Shown here: positions 1 through 8,419 of the stretch, piece after piece
Position numbering within the stretch: the first letter of the stretch is position 1
Layout of the letters: each line of letters opens with the position of its first letter
From: Pseudomonas tritici
Lineage (GTDB): Bacteria > Pseudomonadota > Gammaproteobacteria > Pseudomonadales > Pseudomonadaceae
Direction of reading: 5' to 3'
Length of the DNA stretch: 64,000 nucleotides
NCBI RefSeq assembly: GCF_014268275.3
Contig: NZ_CP077084.1
Location: 5,638,501 to 5,702,500 of the forward strand
Notes under the pieces: model-generated
Database searches by the model: none
The model's input: only the letters and a program-made list of their open reading frames with translations
Told to the model about the DNA's origin: nothing
Position numbers and translations under genes: made by a program

Positions 1-884
1 CCGAGTTCCCGGCGGACCATCGCTTCCCCATGGACAAATTCCGCCTGTTGCGCGACCACCTGGTGTCCACGGGACTGACCGACGACAGCCAACTGCTGCG
101 CCCACAACTGTGCCCACCGCAGATTCTGGCCCTGGCCCATGACGCTGGGTATATCGAGCGCTATATGAGCGGCGAGTTGTCCCGCGAAGACCAACGGCGC
201 CTCGGCCTGCCTTGGAGCGAAGCCCTGGCCCGGCGCACCGTGCGTGCAGTCGGCGGCTCGATCCTGGCGGCGGAACAGGCGCTGGAACACGGCCTGGCCT
301 GCCACCTGGCCGGCGGCACCCATCACGCCCATTACGATTATCCGGCCGGCTTTTGCATCTTCAATGACTTGGCGGTGATCAGCCATTACCTGCTGGCGAG
401 CGGCCGCGTCAACCGCGTGCTGATCTTCGACTGCGACGTGCACCAGGGCGATGGCACCGCGCGCATTCTCCACGACACGCCAGACGCCATCACTGTGTCG
501 CTGCACTGCGAAAAGAACTTCCCGGCGCGCAAGGCCCAGAGCGACTGGGACATCCCGCTGCCGATGGGCATGGGCGATGCCGATTACCTCAAGGTGGTGG
601 ACGACGCGCTCAACTACCTGCTGCCGCTCTACCAGCCCGACCTGGTGCTGTACGACGCCGGGGTCGATGTGCATAAAGACGACGCCCTCGGTTACCTCAA
701 GCTGACAGACGAGGGCGTCGCCGCCCGCGACGAAAGCGTCATGCGCCACTGCCTGGGCCGTGACATTCCGGTGATGGGCGTGATCGGCGGCGGCTACAGC
801 AAGGACCGCCCGGCCCTCGCCCGCCGCCACGGCATCCTGCACCACAGTGCGCAACGGGTATGGACGTCATCAGGTTGTCATTGA
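1..884 (+). CDS. Histone deacetylase family protein (5' end missing)
   Basis: Zinc-dependent deacylase of the HDAC / acetoin-utilisation (AcuC) superfamily; the substrate in bacteria is usually an acetylated small molecule or protein and cannot be told from sequence. The reading frame is open to the left edge: residues before the first in-window ATG (position 30) read EFPADHRFPMDKF, typical of the family N-terminus, so the real start lies outside the window. Visible motifs are HHAHYDYPAGFCIFND (active-site region), DCDVHQGDGT with the first Asp-x-His zinc ligands, and YDAGVDVHKDD with the second Asp ligand. It stops at TGA 882-884. The family call is firm; the substrate is unknown. Confidence 0.9.
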   Translation, partial: EFPADHRFPMDKFRLLRDHLVSTGLTDDSQLLRPQLCPPQILALAHDAGYIERYMSGELSREDQRRLGLPWSEALARRTVRAVGGSILAAEQALEHGLACHLAGGTHHAHYDYPAGFCIFNDLAVISHYLLASGRVNRVLIFDCDVHQGDGTARILHDTPDAITVSLHCEKNFPARKAQSDWDIPLPMGMGDADYLKVVDDALNYLLPLYQPDLVLYDAGVDVHKDDALGYLKLTDEGVAARDESVMRHCLGRDIPVMGVIGGGYSKDRPALARRHGILHHSAQRVWTSSGCH

Positions 885-920
885 ACCGTGGGCGTTACCC
901 ACAATGCCTGTGGAACCACC

Positions 921-1502
921 TGTGGATAACTTGAGCGTAAGCGCCTGAAAGCCAGAAGCAGTCTGGCCTGTAGGAAGTTGTACATTTTTTGATCAGGCAG
1001 TTGCGCCGTCCTCGGGTAGAATGCTCGGCCTATTCAGCGACCGTAGCCCAGCCCATGCCTCAGACCCCTCCTCCTCACGTTGCCATTATCGGCGGCGGCC
1101 CTGCCGGGCTGATGGCTGCTGAAGTCCTGAGCCAGGCGGACGTGCGCGTGGACCTGTTCGACGGCATGCCTTCGGTGGGGCGCAAGTTCCTGCTGGCTGG
1201 CGTGGGCGGCATGAACATCACCCATTCCGAGGCGTACCCGGCGTTCCTGTCACGGTACGCCGAGCGCGCGCCGCATATGGCGCCCTTGTTGCGTGGGTTT
1301 GGTGCCGAAGCGTTGTGCGAATGGATTCATGGCTTGGGCATCGAAACCTTTGTCGGCACCTCTGGCCGCGTATTTCCTACGGACATGAAAGCCGCTCCCC
1401 TACTGCGTGCGTGGCTCAAGCGCCTGCGCGATCAAGGCGTGGTTATCCACACTCGCCATCGCTGGGTGGGCTGGAATACCGAGGGCGACTTACTTATCCA
1501 CA
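921..1502. other. Cluster of three perfect DnaA-box 9-mers
   Basis: The 9-mer TTATCCACA occurs on the minus strand at 921-929 (intergenic) and on the plus strand at 1443-1451 and 1494-1502 (inside the flavoprotein gene). This is the high-affinity E. coli-type DnaA box. The identity is read directly; binding or any titration role is inference. The two genic copies encode ordinary Ile-His pairs, so chance remains possible. I saw no AT-rich unwinding region or dnaA/dnaN neighbour, so this is not oriC. Confidence 0.4.
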
Positions 1503-2281
1503 GCCCGGATGGCGAGAAAACTGTCCACAGCGATGCAGCGTTGCTGGCCCTCGGCGGCGGCAGTTGGTCGCGCCTGGGTTCTGACGGTGCCTGGCTCAAG
1601 TTGCTGGAAGACAAAGGCGTGCCTTACATCCCATTGCAACCCAGTAATTGTGGCTTCGAGGTGTCGGCCTGGAGCGAATTGATGGTCAGTAAATTCGCCG
1701 GTGCGCCGTTGAAAAACGTCGCCATCGGCTTGGGGGATGACAAGCCTCGGTTAGGGGAATGTGTGGTCACTGCCACCGGCATTGAGGGCAGTTTGATCTA
1801 CGCACTGTCGGCGCCGATTCGCGAAGCGATCAACCGCGACGGTTCGGCCACGGTGCACATCGACCTGTTGCCGAGCAAACCGCTGGATAAGGTCCAGGCT
1901 GCCTTGGCCAAGCCACGTGGCTCGCGCTCGATGAGCAAGCATTTGCACAGTCAGTTGGGGTTGGATGGGGTGAAAGCGGCGCTGTTGCGTGAGTTGGCAC
2001 CGGCAGAGCACTTCAACGATCCGGCGCAACTGGCGGTGGCTATCAAGGCGCTGCCGTTGACGCTGGTGAAGACGCGACCGATGGATGAGGCGATCAGCAC
2101 GGCAGGCGGCGTGCCGTTTGAGGCGTTGGATGAGCGCTTGATGCTCAAGCAATTGCCGGGGGTGTTTTGTGCGGGGGAGATGCTGGATTGGGAAGCGCCG
2201 ACGGGGGGCTACCTACTGACGGGATGCTTTGCCAGCGGGCAGGCGGCTGGGCGTGGCATGTTGGAATGGCTTAACCGCTGA
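1055..2281 (+). CDS. NAD(P)/FAD-dependent oxidoreductase, YhiN/HI0933 family
   Basis: Flavoprotein of 408 aa with an N-terminal dinucleotide-binding Rossmann motif (VAIIGGGPAGLMAAE, about residues 8-22) and a C-terminal FAD-contact segment (PGVFCAGEMLDWEAPTGGYLL) that defines the HI0933/YhiN family. The early GVGGMNITHSE segment also fits this family. The exact reaction is not known. The open frame reaches back to a TTG at 989, but the ATG at 1055 begins right before the Rossmann strand and is the better start. It stands alone, with a REP pair downstream before the convergent rhlE gene. Two DnaA-box sequences lie inside it. Confidence 0.85.
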   Translation: MPQTPPPHVAIIGGGPAGLMAAEVLSQADVRVDLFDGMPSVGRKFLLAGVGGMNITHSEAYPAFLSRYAERAPHMAPLLRGFGAEALCEWIHGLGIETFVGTSGRVFPTDMKAAPLLRAWLKRLRDQGVVIHTRHRWVGWNTEGDLLIHSPDGEKTVHSDAALLALGGGSWSRLGSDGAWLKLLEDKGVPYIPLQPSNCGFEVSAWSELMVSKFAGAPLKNVAIGLGDDKPRLGECVVTATGIEGSLIYALSAPIREAINRDGSATVHIDLLPSKPLDKVQAALAKPRGSRSMSKHLHSQLGLDGVKAALLRELAPAEHFNDPAQLAVAIKALPLTLVKTRPMDEAISTAGGVPFEALDERLMLKQLPGVFCAGEMLDWEAPTGGYLLTGCFASGQAAGRGMLEWLNR

Positions 2282-2304
2282 GATGTGTGGTGAATCTAGA
2301 GCCG

Positions 2305-2380
2305 CCATCGCAGGCAAGCCAGCGCCCACATTTTGATGTGTGAACACCGTCAAATGTGGGAGCTGGCTTGCCTGCGATGA
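2305..2380. repeat. REP pair, tail-to-tail
   Basis: Two copies of the class with core GTGGGAGCTGGCTTGC (first copy degenerate, CAAGCCAGCGCCCAC) point away from each other around a spacer of about 24 bases, between the convergent ends of the flavoprotein gene and rhlE. Such pairs can form RNA hairpins at 3' ends. Confidence 0.8.
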
Positions 2381-2402
2381 GGCCATCAGCAACGCCGCAA
2401 AA

Positions 2403-3737
2403 TCACTTCTTCTTACGCGGCCCAGTATTAAACACAGGCACCTTGCGCACCGGTTTGATCGAAGGCTCCACCGGTGCCGCATCCCCACTGTCCACCCACT
2501 TACCCAGGTTGCGCTTACCGCCACCACCCGACGTTTTAGGCTTCTTCGGTTTTTTCGGCTTCTTCACCACTTGCCCGCTGGCATCGGTGTCCGGCACGCG
2601 GTGCTCCGGTTCGAAATCCTGCTCCATATGCCGGTTCAGCGTCTGACGCGTCAGCATCTCAATGGCCGACAGCATGTTCACTTCATCGGCGCACACCAGG
2701 GAAATCGCTTCACCGGTATTGCCCGCACGCCCGGTGCGGCCGATGCGGTGAATGTAATCCTCGGCCACAATCGGCAGGTCAAAGTTGACCACCAGCGGCA
2801 GGTCTTCGATGTCCAGGCCACGGGCCGCCACATCGGTAGCCACCAGGATCTGCACATCACTCGATTTAAAACGGTCCAGCGCACGTTGACGGGTGGCTTG
2901 CGGCTTGTCGCCATGGATGCCGTCGGCATTGATGCCCAGGCCTTGCAACTTATCCACCAGCGCATCCACGCCGTTACGGGTCTTGGCGAACACCAGCACC
3001 TGCTTCCAACGGCCTTTGCGCATCAGGTGCACAAACAGCTCAGCCTTACGCTTCTTGTCCACCGGCACCACCCATTGCTTCACGGTGTTGGCGGCGACGT
3101 TGCGCGGGCTGACTTCGATGGTCAGCGGGTCGTTGAGCATCTGACCGGCCAGCGTGCGGATCTCGTCGGAAAAGGTGGCGGAGAACAGCAGGGTCTGGCG
3201 CTTTTTCGGCAGCATGCGATAAATGTTGGCAAGCTCTTCGGAGAAGCCCAGGTCGAGCATGCGGTCGGCTTCATCCAGCACCAGGGTTTGCAGCTGGTTG
3301 AGTTTCAGCGCGTTCTGGCGGAACAGGTCAATCAGGCGGCCAGGCGTAGCGACCAGGATGTCGACGCCTTTGCGCAGCTTCATCATCTGCGGGTTGATGC
3401 TCACGCCGCCGTACACGGCGTAAGTGGTCAGCGGCAGGTTTTGGGCGTACTCGGCAACGCTGGCGTGAACCTGTTCGGCGAGCTCGCGGGTTGGGCACAG
3501 GATCAGCGCACGCGCCGAGTTGGCAGCGACTTTCGGCCCTTCCATCGTCAACAGTTGCAGCAGCGGCACGGCGAAACCGGCGGTCTTGCCGGTGCCGGTC
3601 TGGGCCGCGGCCATCAGGTCGCGACCGGCCAGCACCGCCGGAATGGCTTGCGCCTGCACCGGCGTCGGGGTCTGGTAGCCAAGCGTCTCAAGGGCGCGCA
3701 GCAAGGGTTCGATCAGGCCAAGGGTGGCGAAAGTCAT
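2403..3737 (-). CDS. rhlE: DEAD-box RNA helicase RhlE
   Basis: ATP-dependent RNA helicase of 444 aa, acting in rRNA maturation and RNA turnover in the cytoplasm. The DEAD-box motifs are present in order: Q motif near GLIEPLLRALETLGYQTPTPVQAQAIP, Walker A AAQTGTGKT, PTRELAEQV, TPGRLID, DEADRML, SAT, then ARGLDIEDLP and HRIGRTGRAG in the second RecA-like domain. The C-terminal tail is basic and lysine/glycine-rich (repeated KKPKK), as usual for RhlE and likely RNA-binding. The start is ATG 3737. It is a single-gene unit reading toward a REP pair. Confidence 0.93.
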   Translation of the reverse strand: MTFATLGLIEPLLRALETLGYQTPTPVQAQAIPAVLAGRDLMAAAQTGTGKTAGFAVPLLQLLTMEGPKVAANSARALILCPTRELAEQVHASVAEYAQNLPLTTYAVYGGVSINPQMMKLRKGVDILVATPGRLIDLFRQNALKLNQLQTLVLDEADRMLDLGFSEELANIYRMLPKKRQTLLFSATFSDEIRTLAGQMLNDPLTIEVSPRNVAANTVKQWVVPVDKKRKAELFVHLMRKGRWKQVLVFAKTRNGVDALVDKLQGLGINADGIHGDKPQATRQRALDRFKSSDVQILVATDVAARGLDIEDLPLVVNFDLPIVAEDYIHRIGRTGRAGNTGEAISLVCADEVNMLSAIEMLTRQTLNRHMEQDFEPEHRVPDTDASGQVVKKPKKPKKPKTSGGGGKRNLGKWVDSGDAAPVEPSIKPVRKVPVFNTGPRKKK

Positions 3738-3785
3738 GTATTTACCGTAGGAAAAATTCAGCGCAAGGGCGTAATGCGCCGCAGT

Positions 3786-4682
3786 TTACCTTATTTCCGG
3801 CCTCGGCTTGCGCCACTGGGGCAGGCTGATCAATAGCACCGCGCTGATAATCACCAACATGGCCAGGGCTTCTTCCATGCCGATGGTCTCGCCCACGAAT
3901 ACGATCCCCAACAACACCGCCACCGCCGGGTTGACGTAGGCATAGCTGGTAGCCGCCGCCGGGCGTACATGCTTGAGCAGGTACATATAAGCGTTAAAAG
4001 CGATGATCGAACCGAATACAGCCAGATAAGCCAGGGCCAGCCAACCTTCCAGCGGTGGCATAGCCTGCAGGCGTTCACCGGTCAACGCGCTGCCGATCAA
4101 CAACGTGACGCCGGCCACCAACATTTCTGCGGCACTGGCCATGGCCCCTTGAGGCAGCGGCAAGCGCCGGCTCCACACCGAACCAAATGCCCACGAAGCG
4201 GCAGCAAATAACAGCAAGGCAGCGCCGGTGGGGCTCGATTGCAACGTGCTGCCCATGTTGAGCATGGCGATGCCGATAATCCCCAGGACCACCCCGGCCC
4301 ATTCCAGACGGGTATTACGCGCGCCCCAGAAATAGCCACAGAGCAAGGTGAACAACGGCACCGTTGCCACGGCCAGTGCGGCAACGCCGGACGACACACC
4401 CGAGTGTTCGGCCAACGTCACCGCGCCGTTGCCGAAAGTCAGCAGCAAAATGCCGATTTTGGCGGCGGCCTTCCACTGCTCCCACGTCGGCGCCGGCGCC
4501 CCGCGCCAGCGTAAATAGCCATACATCGCCGCGCCCGCCAGCAAAAAGCGAATCCCACCCAACATCAACGGCGGCCAGTACTCCACACCAATCCGGATCA
4601 CTAGGTAGGTAGACCCCCAGATCACATACAACGCAAAAAAGGCGGCGATCAATGGTAATGGAAAGCGACGTGGGCCAGGCAT
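3786..4682 (-). CDS. yedA: EamA/DMT-family transporter, YedA-like
   Basis: Inner-membrane drug/metabolite transporter of 298 aa with about ten hydrophobic helices arranged as two EamA repeats. The N-terminus (ALYVIWGSTYLVIRIGVEYW) and the second repeat (LGIVFVGETIGMEEALAMLVI) match YedA-type exporters. The substrate is unknown. It diverges from an Lrp-type regulator across about 160 bases, an arrangement often seen when the regulator controls the exporter; that link is inference. Confidence 0.8.
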   Translation of the reverse strand: MPGPRRFPLPLIAAFFALYVIWGSTYLVIRIGVEYWPPLMLGGIRFLLAGAAMYGYLRWRGAPAPTWEQWKAAAKIGILLLTFGNGAVTLAEHSGVSSGVAALAVATVPLFTLLCGYFWGARNTRLEWAGVVLGIIGIAMLNMGSTLQSSPTGAALLLFAAASWAFGSVWSRRLPLPQGAMASAAEMLVAGVTLLIGSALTGERLQAMPPLEGWLALAYLAVFGSIIAFNAYMYLLKHVRPAAATSYAYVNPAVAVLLGIVFVGETIGMEEALAMLVIISAVLLISLPQWRKPRPEIR

Positions 4683-4842
4683 TGGGCAGCTCTATGGCAG
4701 ATGTAGGAAGGCTTATTCTAAAAAAGCAGGTCGATAAACATAAGTTACAAAACCTGTTTAAACCGCCCATACACTTTTCAAAGCATGGTAATCAGCGCTA
4801 TAAGCCATGCTTTCGAAAGCCACGCGTTACCGGAGCCTTATC

Positions 4843-5304
4843 ATGGACAAATACGACCGCCTGCTCCTCAGCGCCCTGCTCGAAGACGGCCGCGCCTCCT
4901 ACGCGCAACTCGCCCGCAAGGTAAACCTCTCCGCCCCCGCCGTCGCTGAGCGAGTGGCCAAGCTCGAGGCCAGTGGCGTGATCACCGGTTATCAGGCCAA
5001 GGTGGACCTGTCCAAAGTCGGCTTGCCAATTCAATGCGTGATGGAGTTGCGGCTGACTAACCACGGCAGCCAAAAGACCTACGACGCCCTCGCGCAAATC
5101 CCTGAGCTGACCGAGTGCCATCGAGTGACGGGTGATCCGTGCGTGATCATGCAAGCGGCAGTGGGCACCATGCCGGAGCTGGAAAACCTGATTAATCGGG
5201 TGGCGAAGTTCGGGTTCAGCAAGACCTCGATCATTTTGTCGAGCGCCATAGAGCGGCGGGTGCCGTTGGGGCAGTTGGAGGGGGTCGGGAAGAGTGGCGG
5301 CTGA
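4843..5304 (+). CDS. Lrp/AsnC family transcriptional regulator
   Basis: DNA-binding regulator of 153 aa. It has an N-terminal winged helix-turn-helix (DRLLLSALLEDGRASYAQLARKV followed by the recognition helix SAPAVAERVAKLEASGVI) and a C-terminal RAM/AsnC ligand-binding domain with the ECHRVTGDPCVIMQAAV core. The open frame starts at 4807, but the ATG at 4843 (MDKYDR) aligns with the usual Lrp N-terminus. It is divergent from the EamA transporter, so it probably responds to an amino acid and regulates that exporter (inference). Confidence 0.88.
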   Translation: MDKYDRLLLSALLEDGRASYAQLARKVNLSAPAVAERVAKLEASGVITGYQAKVDLSKVGLPIQCVMELRLTNHGSQKTYDALAQIPELTECHRVTGDPCVIMQAAVGTMPELENLINRVAKFGFSKTSIILSSAIERRVPLGQLEGVGKSGG

Positions 5305-5310
5305 CCCACC

Positions 5311-5518
5311 GCCATCGCGGGCAAGCCCGGCTCCCACAATGAACCGAGTTACCTGGACTGCACGCGGTCAACCACGGGGTGGTGGATCGGGCGCTGTAGT
5401 GAGCGGGCTTGCCCCGCGCTGGGCTGCGAAGCAGCCCCAATAAGGCCGCCGCGATTTTTCAGTTAGCACTCGGTGCCAGGTTTTGGGGCCCAGCGCGGGG
5501 CAAGCCCGCTCACTACAA
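5311..5518. repeat. REP half-copy plus long inverted repeat
   Basis: 5311-5340 is a lone reverse REP copy (GCGGGCAAGCCCGGCTCCCAC). 5396-5424 and 5489-5516 form a near-perfect 28-base inverted repeat starting GTAGTGAGCGGGCTTGCCCC and mirrored at the far end, with a small internal hairpin GGGCTGCGAAGCAGCCC at about 5420-5437. It lies between the Lrp gene and the convergent exonuclease gene and looks like a REPIN of a different class. No reading frame in it is convincing. Confidence 0.75.
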
Positions 5519-5525
5519 AGGCGGA

Positions 5526-6137
5526 TCAGAACCCGCGATGTTTCTTCAGGTGCTCATTGATCTTCGCCGCCGGCACTTTTTGCAAGGTGCACAGCAACTC
5601 ATGGGACAGTTCGCGCAGGCCGTGGGTGCCGCGCAGTTGCTGGGCCAGGTGCGCGGTCAGGTTGGCGGCCATCTCCGCATCCGCCATCGCCCGGTGAGCC
5701 TTGCCGGTGTGGGGCAGTTGGGCGAAGGCGTTGAGCGTGCCGAGTTTGTGGTTGGGCGCGGTGGGCATCAACCGGCGAGCCAGCAGTAGCGAACAAGCAA
5801 ATTTCTGCAGGCGGGTGCGGCGGATCAAGCCCAGTTCGTAGTCCCAGAATTTCTGGTCGAACGCGGCGTTGTGCGCCATCAAGGGCGTGGTGCCGACGAA
5901 TTCATTGACTTCATTCATAACCCGCTCAGCCGGCGGCGCGCTGCGCAGCATGGCGTTGCTGATGCCGGTGAGTTGTTCGATGAAACCGGGAACGCGTACG
6001 CCGGCGTTCATCAGGCTCTGGTAGCGGTCCACGATCTGGCCGCGTTCGAGGATAACCACGGCGATTTCCGTCGCGCGGCAATAGCTGCTCGGGGTGATGC
6101 CGGTGGTTTCAAAGTCGATGACCGCTATACGTTCCAA
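5526..6137 (-). CDS. DnaQ-like 3'-5' exonuclease (DEDDh)
   Basis: Exonuclease-domain protein of about 203 aa. The DEDDh motifs are clear: IAVIDFETTG (ExoI Asp/Glu), LMAHNAAFDQKFW (ExoII) and HRAMADAEM (ExoIII His/Asp). It resembles the proofreading epsilon subunit of DNA polymerase III but is short, so it is a stand-alone nuclease of unknown substrate. The start is uncertain: no ATG is present; a TTG at 6137 just before the first motif is chosen, and a TTG at 6161 is also in frame. It lies about 40 bases downstream of the NYN-domain gene on the same strand and may be co-transcribed. Confidence 0.82.
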   Translation of the reverse strand: MERIAVIDFETTGITPSSYCRATEIAVVILERGQIVDRYQSLMNAGVRVPGFIEQLTGISNAMLRSAPPAERVMNEVNEFVGTTPLMAHNAAFDQKFWDYELGLIRRTRLQKFACSLLLARRLMPTAPNHKLGTLNAFAQLPHTGKAHRAMADAEMAANLTAHLAQQLRGTHGLRELSHELLCTLQKVPAAKINEHLKKHRGF

Positions 6138-6179
6138 ACCTGTTCCAACTCCGTCTAACAATGTATTAAGCCGCAGCGC

Positions 6180-6656
6180 TTATTTGAGCAGCAACGCGCC
6201 TTCGATGGGTACGTAGCGACTGGCAGCGCGGATCAGTGAGTTGGCCGTCAGCCCCGGCACGCCGTAAGCCACGGCTTCAACGCCGTGCTTGTGGATGATG
6301 CGGTCGAGCAGCATGTCGAAATCACCGTCGCCGGAGGCCAGCACGATTTCGTCGACGTGGTCGGCGGCGTCCATGATGTCGAGGGTGATGCCCACGTCCC
6401 AGTCGCCCTTGGCCGAGCCGTCGCTGCGCTGGATGTAGGGTTTGAGTTTTACCGTAAAGCCCAGGTTGCGCAGGATCTGCTGGAATTGCTGCTGCTTGCT
6501 GTCGCCGCGGTCGATGGCGTACGCATAGGCCTCGACAATCTGCCCCCGCGAACTGATGTCAGCCCACAGGGCGGCATAGTTGAAGTGGCAACCATAGGCC
6601 TGGCGGACGGTGTAGTAGAGGTTTTGCACATCGGCGAACACTGCAATTTTCTTCAC
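6180..6656 (-). CDS. NYN-domain (LabA/DUF88-like) protein
   Basis: 158-aa protein of the PIN-like NYN fold. The N-terminus KIAVFADVQNLYYTVRQ carries the first catalytic Asp and Asn, and the second acidic cluster is in VLASGDGDFDMLLDRI, the signature of LabA/DUF88 proteins. These are predicted metal-dependent RNA nucleases; the bacterial targets are unknown. It starts at GTG 6656 with a good AGGAAG ribosome site six bases upstream. It is followed on the same strand by a DEDDh exonuclease, suggesting a nuclease pair. Confidence 0.82.
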   Translation of the reverse strand: MKKIAVFADVQNLYYTVRQAYGCHFNYAALWADISSRGQIVEAYAYAIDRGDSKQQQFQQILRNLGFTVKLKPYIQRSDGSAKGDWDVGITLDIMDAADHVDEIVLASGDGDFDMLLDRIIHKHGVEAVAYGVPGLTANSLIRAASRYVPIEGALLLK

Positions 6657-6731
6657 CGCACTTCCTCATGACAGCCAGGCGCCAGCGCCCGGAAAGGCTG
6701 CCAGTATGCCAGCCGCGAGAACGTTTCCGGG

Positions 6732-6765
6732 AAAAATCAGACCGGGGCGACGAAGCACCCCGGTC
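6732..6765 (-). terminator. Intrinsic terminator of the DUF2076 gene
   Basis: On the minus strand a GACCGGGG / CCCCGGTC hairpin (6740-6765) is followed by TGATTTTTC. It sits directly after the DUF2076 stop codon. Confidence 0.8.
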
Positions 6766-6773
6766 AAGGTGCG

Positions 6774-7541
6774 TCAGACGAAGGAATCGTCGTCGCCGAA
6801 GGAAGAAGAATCGTCGGAGTAATCGCTGTCGGCAAAGCTGTCCGAGGCGTTGTCGTTGCCCCAGTTGTCATTGCCGGCAAACTTCTGGTCATCGTTGCCC
6901 CAGTTGCCGCTGTCACTGGCAGGCGCGGGCTCTTCGCGGATGATTTCCTCGACGACTTGCGGCTGTTGCGAGTTGTGGTTGAACAGGCTGCTGATGCCCT
7001 CTGCCAACATCACACCACCGGCCACACCGGCAGCAGTTTTCAACGCGCCACCGAGGAAACCACTGCCCATTGGAGCGGCTGGCGCTTGCTGTGGTTGTTG
7101 ATAACTCTGCTGCGGGGCGCCGTAGTTTTGCTGCGACGCAGGCTGGCCAAAGGAAGGCCGCGCCGGTTCACGCCAGCCGCCGCCGGAAGAGGCCGGCGCG
7201 CTCTGTGCCGGTTGCGAATCACGTGAACCGCCTCCGCCAAAGATGCTCGACAAGAAACCACCGCCACCCGAAGCGGTGGGTTGCGCGGATTTGGCCCGTT
7301 GCAACTCCTCCTGCAATTGCTGGATTTGCTGCGCCTGTTGTTTGTTCTGCGCGTCGAGTGTCTTGAGCGCGTGTTCCTGCACCAGGATCGACTGGGTCAT
7401 GTAATACCCGGCCGCCGGTTGGCGAGTCATGTGCTCCTTGATCCGCGCTTCGGCCTGGGCGTCGCGGGGGGCTGAGTCCGTTTCGGCTTGCTGCAACCGT
7501 GAAAACAGTCCATCGATCAGGGTTTGCTCTTCGCTGTTCAT
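6774..7541 (-). CDS. DUF2076 domain-containing protein
   Basis: 255-aa protein whose first ~90 residues (MNSEEQTLIDGLFSRLQQAE ... YYMTQSILVQEHALKTLDAQ) match the DUF2076 family and form a predicted coiled coil ending in a Gln-rich stretch. The middle is low-complexity (Gly/Ser, Pro/Gln-rich repeats such as QQSYQQPQQ), followed by a glycine-rich hydrophobic segment (FLGGALKTAAGVAGGVMLAEGISSL) and a strongly acidic Asp/Ser tail. The function is not established. ATG 7541 is preceded by a GAGG ribosome site, and a clear terminator follows. It is probably monocistronic. Confidence 0.82.
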   Translation of the reverse strand: MNSEEQTLIDGLFSRLQQAETDSAPRDAQAEARIKEHMTRQPAAGYYMTQSILVQEHALKTLDAQNKQQAQQIQQLQEELQRAKSAQPTASGGGGFLSSIFGGGGSRDSQPAQSAPASSGGGWREPARPSFGQPASQQNYGAPQQSYQQPQQAPAAPMGSGFLGGALKTAAGVAGGVMLAEGISSLFNHNSQQPQVVEEIIREEPAPASDSGNWGNDDQKFAGNDNWGNDNASDSFADSDYSDDSSSFGDDDSFV

Positions 7542-7710
7542 GGCGACCTCGTTAGATTGCCGGTAGAAAAATCGTGGTCTCGCCTTTAATCAGGCGCTGT
7601 CTCAGTTATGGGGGTGTTACGAGTTGTTTCAATGGTCTTTACTCAAGGTTTACGTTTGCGTACCGCCAGCCTTGATCGGTTAAAGTGTTGCCCTTGCTTT
7701 CAGGCCTGCG

Positions 7711-8379
7711 ATGAACTTGATGAATCCGTTAGACGTATTGCGCGACTCCTTGCGTTTCACCCGACACAACCTGGGCGCCATCGTCCAGCTATGTTTGCCG
7801 CTGGTGATTCTCGAAGCCCTGCTGCAACAGGTGCTCAACCACATGGTCGGCCCGGACGCGTTCCCCGGTTACAGCGTGGTGGTGGGGTTGCTGGTCTACC
7901 CGCTGTACACCGGCGCGTTGATTCTGTTCCTGGATGCCCGCACCCGTGGCGAGTCGCCGCGCAACCAGGACGTATGGGCCATGGCCCTGACCCTGTGGCC
8001 GCGCTTCGCCCTGCTGACGGCCATGAGCACGCTGCTGATTCTGCTGGGGCTGTCGCTGTACTTCCTGCCGGGCCTGTGGCTGATGGTGGTGCTGGCGTTC
8101 GCCGAATACTTGCTGGTGCTGCGCGGCATGCCGGCGCTGGAGGCCATGAAGGAAAGCTTCCGCCTGACCCGTGGGCATTTCTGGCGAATCCTGGTGTGCC
8201 TGCTGTGCGTGATGACGCCGTTGTGGCTGCTCAAAGGCGCCAGCGTGGCAGCCTATCCAGAACCGGCGCCGCTGCTGGGCCTATTGATGGACAGCGCCCA
8301 CAGCTTCCTTCAACTGTTTACCAGCGTGGTGCTGTTCCGTTTATTCATGTTGATCGGTGGCGATGCCGACGCGCGGTGA
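7711..8379 (+). CDS. YciC-like integral membrane protein
   Basis: 222-aa inner-membrane protein with about six hydrophobic segments. The N-terminus (PLDVLRDSLRFTRHNLGAIVQLCLPLVI) and the loop ALEAMKESFRLTRGHFWRIL fit the YciC/UPF0259 family and related glycerophosphoryl-diester-phosphodiesterase-type membrane domains. The role is unknown. It lies 40 bases before the EEP hydrolase gene on the same strand and is probably co-transcribed with it. Confidence 0.7.
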   Translation: MNLMNPLDVLRDSLRFTRHNLGAIVQLCLPLVILEALLQQVLNHMVGPDAFPGYSVVVGLLVYPLYTGALILFLDARTRGESPRNQDVWAMALTLWPRFALLTAMSTLLILLGLSLYFLPGLWLMVVLAFAEYLLVLRGMPALEAMKESFRLTRGHFWRILVCLLCVMTPLWLLKGASVAAYPEPAPLLGLLMDSAHSFLQLFTSVVLFRLFMLIGGDADAR

Positions 8380-8419
8380 TATGCTCCGCACCACTCTTGA
8401 AACGCTATAAGCCGAGCCG

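Noticed and set aside
2340..3836. A 498-codon open frame on the plus strand opposite rhlE
   Set aside because: Its product is a His/Gln/Arg-rich string with no domain; rhlE on the other strand has all DEAD-box motifs. GC-rich codon bias creates such mirror frames.
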